Source of the DNA: Treponema sp.
Lineage (GTDB): Bacteria > Spirochaetota > Spirochaetia > Treponematales > Treponemataceae
Assembly (NCBI GenBank): GCA_017421145.1
Contig: JAFOTA010000133.1
Location: 1 to 8,526 of the forward strand
Length of the DNA: 8,526 bases
Direction of reading: 5' to 3'
In this document: piece by piece, positions 1 to 7,000 of the stretch
Numbering within the stretch: position 1 is the stretch's first letter
Layout: each line of letters opens with the position of its first letter
The notes under the pieces: generated by a model
Seen by the model: only the letters and a program-made list of their open reading frames with translations
Told to the model about the DNA's origin: nothing
Databases searched by the model: none
Position numbers and translations under genes: made by a program

Positions 1-1302
1 CGCAATCCTGTTGTGGTCGTCAAGGTTCAGCTGCGTCAATGCCGAAAGGTAAATCTTGAACTTGTATTCCGCCGGGACAAGGTGGGTGAGCTTGTCGTTA
101 AGTCCGTGGATTCCTTCCATTACAAGTATGTCGTTCGGACCAAGGTTCATGGTTTCGCCCCGGTATGTCCTTACTCCCTCATGGAAATTGTAGTAGGGCA
201 TGTCTATCGTTTTTCCCGCAAACAGGTCCAGCAGGTTCTGGTTAATCAGGTCAACGTCAAGGGCCTCCAGACACTCGTAGTCGTAGTCGCCGTTTTCGTC
301 TTTCGGTGTGTCGGTGCGGTTCTTGTAGTAGGAATCCAGACTGATAACCTTTGGTGTGTATCCAAGGGCGCGGAGCTGGAGTGCAAGTTTTTTGCTCGTG
401 GTTGTCTTTCCTGATGACGACGGACCTGCAATCAGAACGACCCGGACGGATTTTCTGCTCCTTATCTGGTCGGCAATGTCGGCAATGCACTTGACCTGCA
501 GCGTCTCCGTTATGTCGATGAACTCGTTCACCTTTCTGTCATGAATCAACTGGTTCAGGCTTCCCGCCGATGTAACGTTGAGTCTGCGTCCCCACCTTTT
601 GTATTTCGAGTAGATTTCAAACAGCTTTGGCTCGTCAACAAAATCCGTGAGCCTGTCCGGTTCGCTGTGCTTGGGGAATCGGAGCAAAAATCCTTCGTGG
701 TAGGGCATGAGGTCGAAAACGTTCAGCTCGGATGTGGAGCTTACGAGAGGACCAAAGTAGATGTCCGCAAAGTCGTCCAGCCTGTTCACCTTGATTTTTG
801 CGGCGGCCCTGTAGTTCAGCTGCTTGCGTGATTCAATCAGGCCAAGTTTTTCAAAAAGATTGCAGGCATCCTCGTAGGAAATGTAGTCCGGCTCGATAAT
901 CCTGTCGTCCTTGACCAGCGAGAGCATCTCATTTTTTAGCTGTCCAATCTGTTCGACCGTAAGGGGGCTTTCCATGTCCTCCAGCGTGTAGTAGTAGCCG
1001 TAGCCCAGCGAGTGTCCAACAAGGAGCCTCGATTTTGGGAAAATCCTGTGCGCGGCTGCCGCAAGAAGGAAGCACAGTGAGCGTCTGTAGATTGCCGCCC
1101 CGTCCTTTGTGTTCTTGTAGACCGGCTCCAGAGTTGCGTTTATGTCGATTTCGGAGTCCAGCGGCTGAAGCTCGTTGTTGACCTTTACCGCCATGATTTT
1201 CTGTCCGTTGTCGCCAAAATGTTTCATAAGTGTGAGCGGACGAATCTGGTTCTCCACCTCAATGCTTGTGTTGTCGGGAAATTTAATAGTAATCTTCTTC
1301 AT
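1..1302 (-). CDS. TGS-domain nucleoside (uridine-type) kinase, C-terminus cut by window edge
   Basis: The reading frame is open from ATG at 1302 to base 1, giving 434 codons with no stop; the C-terminal part lies outside. Residues 1-62 (MKKITIKFPDNTSIEV...) form a TGS-like ubiquitin-fold domain. Residues about 70-210 resemble the second N-terminal (editing) domain of threonyl-tRNA synthetase. Residues about 285-434 are a P-loop kinase of the phosphoribulokinase/uridine kinase family: Walker A GPSSSGKT at 293-300, LDSYYK at 322-327 with the likely catalytic Asp323, PYYNFHEG at 369-376, and VMEGIHG at 394-400. The family phosphorylates nucleosides for pyrimidine salvage in the cytoplasm, by ATP; the exact substrate cannot be read here. 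The LID region normally found further downstream is missing because of the edge. Nearly all Asp codons are GAC and most Tyr and Asn codons end in C, a stronger bias than in the neighbours, perhaps reflecting expression level. There is no clear Shine-Dalgarno sequence before the ATG. Confidence 0.93.
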   Translation of the reverse strand, partial: MKKITIKFPDNTSIEVENQIRPLTLMKHFGDNGQKIMAVKVNNELQPLDSEIDINATLEPVYKNTKDGAAIYRRSLCFLLAAAAHRIFPKSRLLVGHSLGYGYYYTLEDMESPLTVEQIGQLKNEMLSLVKDDRIIEPDYISYEDACNLFEKLGLIESRKQLNYRAAAKIKVNRLDDFADIYFGPLVSSTSELNVFDLMPYHEGFLLRFPKHSEPDRLTDFVDEPKLFEIYSKYKRWGRRLNVTSAGSLNQLIHDRKVNEFIDITETLQVKCIADIADQIRSRKSVRVVLIAGPSSSGKTTTSKKLALQLRALGYTPKVISLDSYYKNRTDTPKDENGDYDYECLEALDVDLINQNLLDLFAGKTIDMPYYNFHEGVRTYRGETMNLGPNDILVMEGIHGLNDKLTHLVPAEYKFKIYLSALTQLNLDDHNRIA

Positions 1303-1309
1303 GCCTACT

Positions 1310-1338
1310 ATTTTACATCAGTTTTCGTTGATTGGCAA
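1310..1338 (-). promoter_or_regulatory. Candidate sigma70 promoter for the nucleoside kinase gene
   Basis: Read on the minus strand, TTGCCA (1338-1333; five of six matches to TTGACA) is followed by a 17-bp spacer and TAAAAT (1315-1310; five of six matches to TATAAT). Only seven bases separate the -10 box from the ATG at 1302, so transcription would start at or next to the start codon. That fits the lack of a Shine-Dalgarno sequence and suggests a leaderless mRNA. The match is by eye in AT-rich DNA, so a chance hit is possible. Confidence 0.45.
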
Positions 1339-1387
1339 AAAATATTTTGTTTTAGAGTGGATTTTGTTGGTTTGGCGGGAAAAAATA

Positions 1388-1459
1388 TGCTCGATACTAG
1401 ATTCGAACTAGTGACTTCTACCGTGTGAAGGTAGCACTCTACCACTGAGTTAATCGAGC
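1388..1459 (-). tRNA. tRNA-Val (anticodon CAC)
   Basis: A complete 72-nt cloverleaf can be folded on the minus strand. The acceptor stem is GCTCGAT/ATCGAGC with discriminator A. The D stem is ACTC/GAGT with a short AGTGGTA loop, and the anticodon stem is CTACC/GGTAG. The seven-base anticodon loop TTCACAC places U33 before anticodon CAC, which reads the valine codon GUG. The variable loop is AAGTC, and the T stem ACTAG/CTAGT closes a canonical TTCGAAT loop. CCA is not encoded: the bases after the discriminator are TAT, so the CCA-adding enzyme must supply it. A run of six T (1385-1380 on the minus strand) follows closely and may end the transcript. The gene stands alone, with its own promoter upstream. 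Confidence 0.95.
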
Positions 1460-1481
1460 AGCACAGTCTTTATGGATAAAA

Positions 1482-1510
1482 ACTATATTCCATTTTACCT
1501 CGTTTGTCAA
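1482..1510 (-). promoter_or_regulatory. Near-consensus sigma70 promoter of tRNA-Val
   Basis: On the minus strand a perfect -35 TTGACA (1510-1505) is followed by a 17-bp spacer and the -10 box TATAGT (1487-1482; five of six matches). The expected start site near 1475 would leave a short 5' leader of about 16 nt before the tRNA at 1459, for RNase P to remove. The promoter sits between the stop codon of the transglutaminase-like gene (1529) and the tRNA, so the tRNA is independently transcribed. Confidence 0.8.
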
Positions 1511-1528
1511 GTCCGCCGTTGGTACATG

Positions 1529-2911
1529 CTATTTAAGCGTGTATGAAACTAGTGTCCAGTATGATTCGCTGGTTCCGTTGTTCACGCTGATTTTTAGACT
1601 TTTTGCATTTGACGGGATTTTTATGGTTTTCGAATAGATTCCGTCCCCCTCAGCTTCCATGGTATGCCATTTGTCGTCGATTATGATTTCAATGGCACTG
1701 TGCTTCGATTTGACGGAAAATTTGTATGTCTTCCCCCTTTCCAACGGTCCCTCAATCGGTGAAAGCAGGATTCCGTTTTTGTCGAGTCCATAGTTATTGT
1801 ATGTCTCAAGAAATACCGTAGTTCCCGCAGATTTTGAGTCCAGTATCAGTTCGCCGCAGTAGTCGCTTTTCTCCATGGTGCTGTCCTGTTGGAAAAACGA
1901 TACATTATATCTTGCCGCACGGGGCAGGCTGAACAGGATTCTGGTCTTTCCGTCTTCCGTAAGCTGGGTGAATGTAAAGTTCTGGATTTTTTCGTTCCTT
2001 TCAATGTCGAGTATGGTGCATGTAAGGGTTTGGTCTTCAGCTGCGACATATTCAATCATAAAGCTTCCGTTGCACTGGTTGATCAGTTTCAAATTTGTTT
2101 GAAGGTCTGCGACAGCATAGAAAAAGTGCGGCTTCAGCGATGGAAGCTCCAAAAACTGTGAAAACGATACCTTTTTTGGAAGAAGCTGGTCTTCTGCAGA
2201 ATCAGCGTAGTGGGAATAGATGAAGTGCTCGGGATTCGGGAAAAGCCAGTGCGTCGTGTATTCGTGGATTGACTCCCTGTCCTTCATGTAGCCTTCGTCC
2301 CATGTGCAGTCAACGATGTAGTCCTTCCCGTCGATTGTGACTATGTTCCATGCATGGTTTGAACTGTATGTCTTATTTTCGTTGTTGATGTTTGCGCTTA
2401 CACCGCGCGAATATCCATGTACGACACGGCATGTGATGTCAAGCTCGTCGCACAGGCTCTTGAATGCATTGGAAAATCCTTCGCATACGGCGTATCCGCT
2501 TTTAAATACGTCTTCAGATTCCTGTGAAGGAGTGTCCCCGCTCCAGTATGAGTCGTCATCGTATCTGAGTGTCAGGCATATTATGTCATGAGCCATCTTG
2601 ACGCGTTCGAAATCGTCCGATGCGGATTCGTCTATTTCTTCCGAAACCTTGGCTATGTAGCGTTCTACGTCGGTTTTCCTGAGTGAATCGATCCTGCTGT
2701 TTTTGAGGGCGACCATCGTTTCATCCTCTTTGTTCGCCTTAAGTGAATCGATCCGGGAAATTTCTGGATCCCGCTTGAATTTCTGCATATGCTCCGACGT
2801 TTTATGCCTCGATGAATTTGTTCTGAAACTGGGTTTTGCAAAAATTGGGCATGCGAAAGTCAAAAGGAGAGCAAGGAATGCGGCTGCCTTCAATGGACGG
2901 TTCTTTTTCAT
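1529..2911 (-). CDS. Secreted transglutaminase-like protein with KY-peptidase-like tail
   Basis: This is a 460-residue protein. It has an N-terminal signal sequence: basic MKKNRPLK, a hydrophobic core, and a probable signal peptidase I site after IFA at 23-25. A charged linker (about 26-85) holds two SRIDSL copies. A transglutaminase-like cysteine protease fold follows (about 85-210) with a visible triad: Cys143 in AVCEGF, His186 in NHAWN and Asp201 in VDCTWDEG. Residues about 220-264 (WLFPNPEHFIYSHY, then a leucine-rich stretch ending PHFF) resemble the segment after the catalytic core in kyphoscoliosis peptidase (KY) and Cyk3-like proteins. Two beta-rich, probably Ig-like segments follow (about 268-370 and 383-460). 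The predicted role is proteolysis, cross-linking or binding of cell-envelope or external proteins; the substrate is unknown. A good GGAGGA ribosome binding site supports the start. A lipoprotein alternative (TFAC at 18-21) is less likely because Phe is at -2. The gene ends in TAG, and no clear terminator lies between it and the tRNA promoter. Confidence 0.93.
   Translation of the reverse strand: MKKNRPLKAAAFLALLLTFACPIFAKPSFRTNSSRHKTSEHMQKFKRDPEISRIDSLKANKEDETMVALKNSRIDSLRKTDVERYIAKVSEEIDESASDDFERVKMAHDIICLTLRYDDDSYWSGDTPSQESEDVFKSGYAVCEGFSNAFKSLCDELDITCRVVHGYSRGVSANINNENKTYSSNHAWNIVTIDGKDYIVDCTWDEGYMKDRESIHEYTTHWLFPNPEHFIYSHYADSAEDQLLPKKVSFSQFLELPSLKPHFFYAVADLQTNLKLINQCNGSFMIEYVAAEDQTLTCTILDIERNEKIQNFTFTQLTEDGKTRILFSLPRAARYNVSFFQQDSTMEKSDYCGELILDSKSAGTTVFLETYNNYGLDKNGILLSPIEGPLERGKTYKFSVKSKHSAIEIIIDDKWHTMEAEGDGIYSKTIKIPSNAKSLKISVNNGTSESYWTLVSYTLK
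2682..2754 (-). repeat. 13-bp direct repeat, 60 bp apart, encoding duplicated SRIDSL
   Basis: The sequence agtgaatcgatcc occurs at 2682-2694 and again at 2742-2754, exactly 60 bp (20 codons) apart and in the same frame of the transglutaminase-like gene. The copies encode SRIDSL at residues 52-57 and 72-77, each followed by a basic residue. The flanking codons have diverged, so this is either the remnant of a 20-codon tandem duplication or a conserved short motif in the linker before the catalytic domain. Confidence 0.8.
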
Positions 2912-2914
2912 GTT

Positions 2915-2920
2915 TCCTCC
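2915..2920 (-). promoter_or_regulatory. Ribosome binding site of the transglutaminase-like gene
   Basis: On the minus strand GGAGGA lies just before AAC-type spacing bases and the ATG at 2911. It is the only strong Shine-Dalgarno sequence found among the gene starts in this window, and it fixes the start in front of the signal peptide. Confidence 0.75.
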
Positions 2921-3011
2921 GGGAAAAATGCGAATATATGGCTTACTCTGAATATGCTACAGGAAAAAGGGGAGGCGTGCAAGAAAAATGTGCGGATAAA
3001 TGCGGAAAAAT

Positions 3012-3056
3012 AAAAAAGGCAAGTCAAAAATCATGGATTTCTGATATGCCTTTTTT
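3012..3056 (-). terminator. Intrinsic terminator after the CBM48-like gene
   Basis: Bases 3012-3032 can pair with 3036-3056 around the three-base loop 3033-3035, giving a 21-step imperfect hairpin. It is made of an outer A6GGCA/TGCCT6 block, an inner TCA/TGA and AAATC/GATTT, and a few mismatches or wobbles between. Read on the minus strand it ends in TTTTTT and begins about 43 nt past the stop codon at 3099, a normal position for ending that transcript. The A-rich and T-rich flanks make it structurally bidirectional, but no gene approaches on the plus strand. Confidence 0.82.
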
Positions 3057-3098
3057 TCAATTAAATAACAAATGTGCTTTGACGCTGGACGGTCCGGC

Positions 3099-3827
3099 TC
3101 ATCGGGTCACGACCAGGATTGAAGCTTCTTTTCCGTCTGATGTATAGCATCTTTCCGGGTTCGTCTTATCAGGATACGATTTCATTCCTATATAATACGC
3201 ATATTCATATGTTCCCGGCGGCAGCGGAAGATCAATCTGGTATTGTCCCGGATATACTTCCTTGAGCTGATAAATCCAGCTGTCCCAGTTCGTGAAGCTT
3301 GCTCCAAGGCGTACCTGCTGTCCGGACTGACCCGTGTATATGAACCTGATTTTGCCGTTTTCAAGCTTTTCGGTCACTGCAGGGATCGTTCTCCGCGCGT
3401 TCACATGGGAAAGTATTGCGTTTGATTTTGAGTTGAATTCCTTTTCCGGGTTCATCGGGTCGGTCGTCCAAAGTCCGTCCACTATGAGCCTGTATCCTAC
3501 TGACTGAACTGTTTTCGGAAGCTTAAGGATGTAGAAGAAAAGGGAATCTTCTATTTCGTATGTGTCGTTCCGCCTTGATTTAAGCTGAAACTGATGAATT
3601 TCCCTGAAATTTTCGAAGTCAAAGGCAATTCCTATGTAGCGGGGGCCTTTTTTCTGTGTGAAAATGACGTAATCCCCCTTCACGTAAGGAGCCTGTACAT
3701 CGAGGATTGTCGCGGCGATTTCTGTATAATCGGCTTCGTCTATCGGCAGTGCCTTTACCGCCGTGTCTGAAAATGACGCCTGGCAATATATGACTGCGGA
3801 AAGCAAAAATAAAACAATCTTTTTCAT
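3099..3827 (-). CDS. Secreted protein with two tandem CBM48/isoamylase-N-like domains
   Basis: This 242-residue protein has a signal peptide (MKKIVLFLLSAVIYCQAS, cleavage probably near 17-20). Two E-set beta-sandwiches of the CBM48/AMPK glycogen-binding type follow. Domain 1 (about 48-130) shows GIAFDFENF (66-74) and VGYRLIVDGLW followed by TDPMNPE (122-128). Domain 2 (about 147-241) shows LGASFTNWDS (174-183), PPGTYEYAYYIG (203-214) and YPDKTNPE (218-225), then a final strand ASILVV. The family usually sits beside GH13 catalytic domains and binds alpha-glucans; here no catalytic domain is present and the length leaves no room for one. The protein is probably periplasmic or outer-surface, with a binding or structural role; carbohydrate binding is inferred from fold only. 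No Shine-Dalgarno sequence is seen before the ATG, but the signal peptide supports this start. A TAAAAT box (3837-3832) lies close upstream without a convincing -35. The gene forms a single unit ended by the hairpin at 3012-3056. Confidence 0.9.
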   Translation of the reverse strand: MKKIVLFLLSAVIYCQASFSDTAVKALPIDEADYTEIAATILDVQAPYVKGDYVIFTQKKGPRYIGIAFDFENFREIHQFQLKSRRNDTYEIEDSLFFYILKLPKTVQSVGYRLIVDGLWTTDPMNPEKEFNSKSNAILSHVNARRTIPAVTEKLENGKIRFIYTGQSGQQVRLGASFTNWDSWIYQLKEVYPGQYQIDLPLPPGTYEYAYYIGMKSYPDKTNPERCYTSDGKEASILVVTR

Positions 3828-4096
3828 ATGTATTTTATCGGCAGAAAAAAGAATTCATTAAGAGGAAAACTTCTGAAAATGCATGGGAACCGGGAGCTTA
3901 AGGCGGTGCAATCTTTTCCCTAAACAGAGGGTTTTATTTTTCCGATAAACAAGGGAAATAGGGGAAGCTTTGCTTGATTTCCTTATGTCATGGGTGGGAA
4001 TGCGGTCTTTCTCCGTACTTTCCTTGGGATGAAAAATGGTTCGTCCGGTCTGCCGGGGGTTTCCAAATAGATTTTAGCGGAGTATAATAATTTATT
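3828..4096. other. Divergent intergenic region, 269 bp
   Basis: This region separates the leftward CBM48-like gene from the rightward FlcA-like gene. It holds the probable promoter of the FlcA-like gene at its right end and an unproven TAAAAT box near the left gene. In the middle, CCCT (3918-3921) can pair with AGGG at 3928-3931, followed by a T-rich run, or as TTTCCCT/AGGGAAA with 3952-3958. TTATCGG (3835-3841) and CCGATAA (3942-3948) are a distant inverted pair. No credible ORF or known RNA was recognised. Confidence 0.6.
4060..4088 (+). promoter_or_regulatory. Candidate sigma70 promoter of the FlcA-like gene
   Basis: TTTCCA (4060-4065; four of six matches to TTGACA) is followed by exactly 17 bp and a perfect TATAAT (4083-4088). 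Eight bases separate the -10 box from ATG 4097, so transcription would start at or within a base or two of the start codon. The purine-rich GCGGAG at 4077-4082 lies upstream of the predicted start site and too far from the ATG to act as a ribosome binding site. This again points to a leaderless transcript. Confidence 0.5.
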
Positions 4097-7000
4097 ATGC
4101 CAGGATTAAGTCAGCTTAAACAGTTCACGTCAGATATTTTGAATCTAGGTGACGAAGTAAAAATACGCGCGGCCCGCGGAGAAAAGCCGGTTACGGTTCC
4201 GATTCCGAAGGACATAACAATAGATGACGATTCCGAGGATTTCAGGCTCGGTATGCCTCAGCTGTCCGAAGAAGAGGAGCAGCAGGCACAGGCACTTGCC
4301 GAAGAAAGAAACCGCGAGGCAAATGATTTTTCGGACATCACCGGAGAATCAGACAATCCTGAAGCATCGGAGACTCCTGAAGTCAACCTTGCAATGCCGG
4401 ATGTTTCCGACCTTCTTGCAGGACCTTCATCTTCAAGCCTCGATGATCTGGATCTGAGCGAATTTGAAGAGCCTCCTGAAGAAGAGGAAGAACCGGAGCC
4501 GGAGGAAACTCCTATTGAAGACCTTGACCTTGACTCTCTGCTTGCATTGTCCAATCCTCCTGCAGATGATGATTCCGAAGAGGATTATGACGGGTATTCT
4601 TCATATGATGAGACTCCGTCCGCTCCTTCACAGAAAATAAATCCTCACAAGATGGACCATGAGCCTTCATTGGACGACATGGACTTCGGATCTGTTTCTC
4701 CAGCCATGGAAGATGCCGGTGGATCAGCTTCAAGGACATCGGATGAATTCAACGACACAGGTTTGCCTCCGATTGACATGAACGATGGTCTTCCCGAGGA
4801 ATTCAACGAAAAACCTGCCTCTCCGGATGTTTCGGAATCAGCTTCTGCGTCCCTTGACCTACCTGATTTCGGTGAAACAAAGGCTGAGGAGACTGAGTCA
4901 TCAGGCGCAGACGTTCTTGACGGTTCTGAAACCCCTGATTTCGGAAACGAATCTGACGATGAGCCTATACCGCAGTTCGATACTTCCGCAATGGACGACA
5001 TGGATTTTTCTGAGCCAGGAGCAGTATCAACCGGTGATGACGACATGTTCTCCGGCATGGAAACGTCGGACACTGATTTTGAAATTCCGAATTTCACTGA
5101 ACCTGCGGTTGAAAAACAGGACGGAGGCTCTTTCAATAAAAAGGCTACTGTTTCCACACCTGATTTTTCACAGGCTGAAGAAGACGAGAACAACAAGCCG
5201 AAAAATACTTTCACCGATGCCGAATACAAGGCTTTCAGGAACAATCTTGCGAAATATCCTCTGAACCTGCGCATTGCGATTGAAAACATGGTCGTTAGCA
5301 ACGAGTTCACTGACGACAGCATATATGCAGTGCTCGAAAAGGTACTCAGAAAAGTTCCGGCACGCCAGCTTGCTTCACAGCTTGACAAGGAGCTTGACAT
5401 ACACGTTGAGGTTCCGCGTGACTTTGAAAGGCGTACTGCAGAGGAATATGAAGTATACAAGCAGTCTCTGGAATATAAGCTCAAGAACAGGATACTTCCG
5501 TTTGCGATAATCACCGCTACGGCTGCCATACTCATGTTCTGCATAGGTTTCCTTTCATTCCATTTCATCTGGAAGCCTCTTAGGGCTGAGCATTTCTACA
5601 AGCAGGGCTATGCACAGATTCAGGAAAACCTCTATCCTCAGTCAGAGGAAAGCTTTGAGCTTGCAGTGCGGAACAAGGCTAAGAAAAAGTGGTTCTACAA
5701 GTATGCGGAAAGCTATTCCGACCACCATCAGTACGAGCGTGCGGAAAACATATACAAGGCGGCGCTTGCATTGTTCGACCATGACAAAAAGGCCGGCCTT
5801 GACTGGGCTAAGATGGAGCAGAGGGAGCTTTTTGCATATGCTGAATCAGAGCGCATATTGAAGAGGGAAGTGCTCGACTATCATACGAACGACCCTGACG
5901 CAATACTTCAGCTAGGAGACCTTTACCTTGAATGGGCTGATGAAGAGGATCCTGCCAAGTATGCCGACGCAAAGGAAATGTATGACATGCTCGTGCTTTC
6001 AAAGGCAAAGGAGAATGACCTCTACCTCTATCATTCACGTGAGATGAGGTACTACATCCATGTCGATGACCTTGAGAAAGTGCTCCAGTACAAGATGATG
6101 TTCTATCCGTCAAACATCAAGCGCCTTGATTCACAGGACCTGACTGAGCTTTCAGGCTATCTCCTTGACAAGCGCTACGGTGAGCTTCGTCCTTCCGAAG
6201 AGCACCTGAGAATCAGCATCTCCGACGTGAAGGATCTGCTTGAGCAGGCGGTGAAAAAAGACCAGACCAATCCGACCGCACTCTATAATATGGGACGCTA
6301 TTCAATAGTGACAAGCTCATACAAGAATGCGGAATCCATGCTCAATGCTTCAATCGATGCTTTCAGCGCAAAAAGCACCCGCACGAAAAAGGAAACGAGG
6401 ACTTTCATCAACGCATACAGGCTTTTGGGCGAGCAGTACAAGGAGCAGCAGGAATACATACTTGCACAGCAGACGTACAACAACGGAATCGACCTCTTTG
6501 AAAAGGAAAACCGCACGGGCGCATTCGATGGCACCAAGGACATCGGAATCCTCTATGCAGATCTGGGCGACATAAACTATTTCATAAACGGTGACATGGA
6601 CGCTGCATTGGACAACTTCAAGAAATCCGTTGCAAACAAGAACGACACCGCTCCGGTACGCTACAAGATCGGCTACATAGATTACATAAACCATGACTAT
6701 GACGGTGCATGGGATTCTTTCGTGAACGGAAACGAGCTTTCGAACGGCAAGGACTGCCATACTCTGCTTGCTCTCGGAAACACGCTTGCAATCAACAATG
6801 ACTATTTTACCGCAGAGGGATACTACCAGGAGCTGATAGAAAACCTCAACGACATAATAGGAAAGTACACGACGATTCTTCCGCAGGGAAGATCAGATCA
6901 TGCGGATCTGGTCGATGTATACAGAAAGGCCACGAACAATCTTGGCGTAGTTCTTTCACGCATAGCTAACCTCAACGGCGAAAGCGAGACCAACGGAAAG

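Noticed and set aside
13..831. Open frames on the plus strand across the left 1.3 kb
   Set aside because: They lie antisense to the nucleoside kinase frame, which is continuous for 434 codons with clear P-loop motifs; their translations show no recognisable domain.
1418..1432. Reading the tRNA as tRNA-Glu (TTC), since TTC appears in the anticodon arm
   Set aside because: The five-base stem CTACC/GGTAG fixes a seven-base loop TTCACAC, in which positions 34-36 are CAC; TTC would need a shifted, unpaired stem.
2848..2851. Lipoprotein signal (TFAC) in the transglutaminase-like protein
   Set aside because: The residues before Cys21 do not form a convincing lipobox, with Phe at -2, and a better signal peptidase I site (IFA) follows a few residues later.
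2954..2982. TTGCAC-17-TAGCAT as a promoter for the transglutaminase-like gene
   Set aside because: Spacing is right and it would give a leader containing the GGAGGA site, but the -35 matches only three of six positions and the -10 four of six, which is not enough to annotate.
3832..3860. TAAAAT with TAATGA 17 bp upstream as a promoter for the CBM48-like gene
   Set aside because: The -10 box is good, but the -35 matches only two of six bases and the -10 lies only four bases from the ATG, too close for a leaderless start at that codon.
4645..5568. A 307-codon minus-strand frame, Ser-rich
   Set aside because: It mirrors the acidic Ser/Asp-rich coding of the FlcA-like gene; biased codon content in that gene keeps the opposite frame open. 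No ribosome binding site or plausible protein features.
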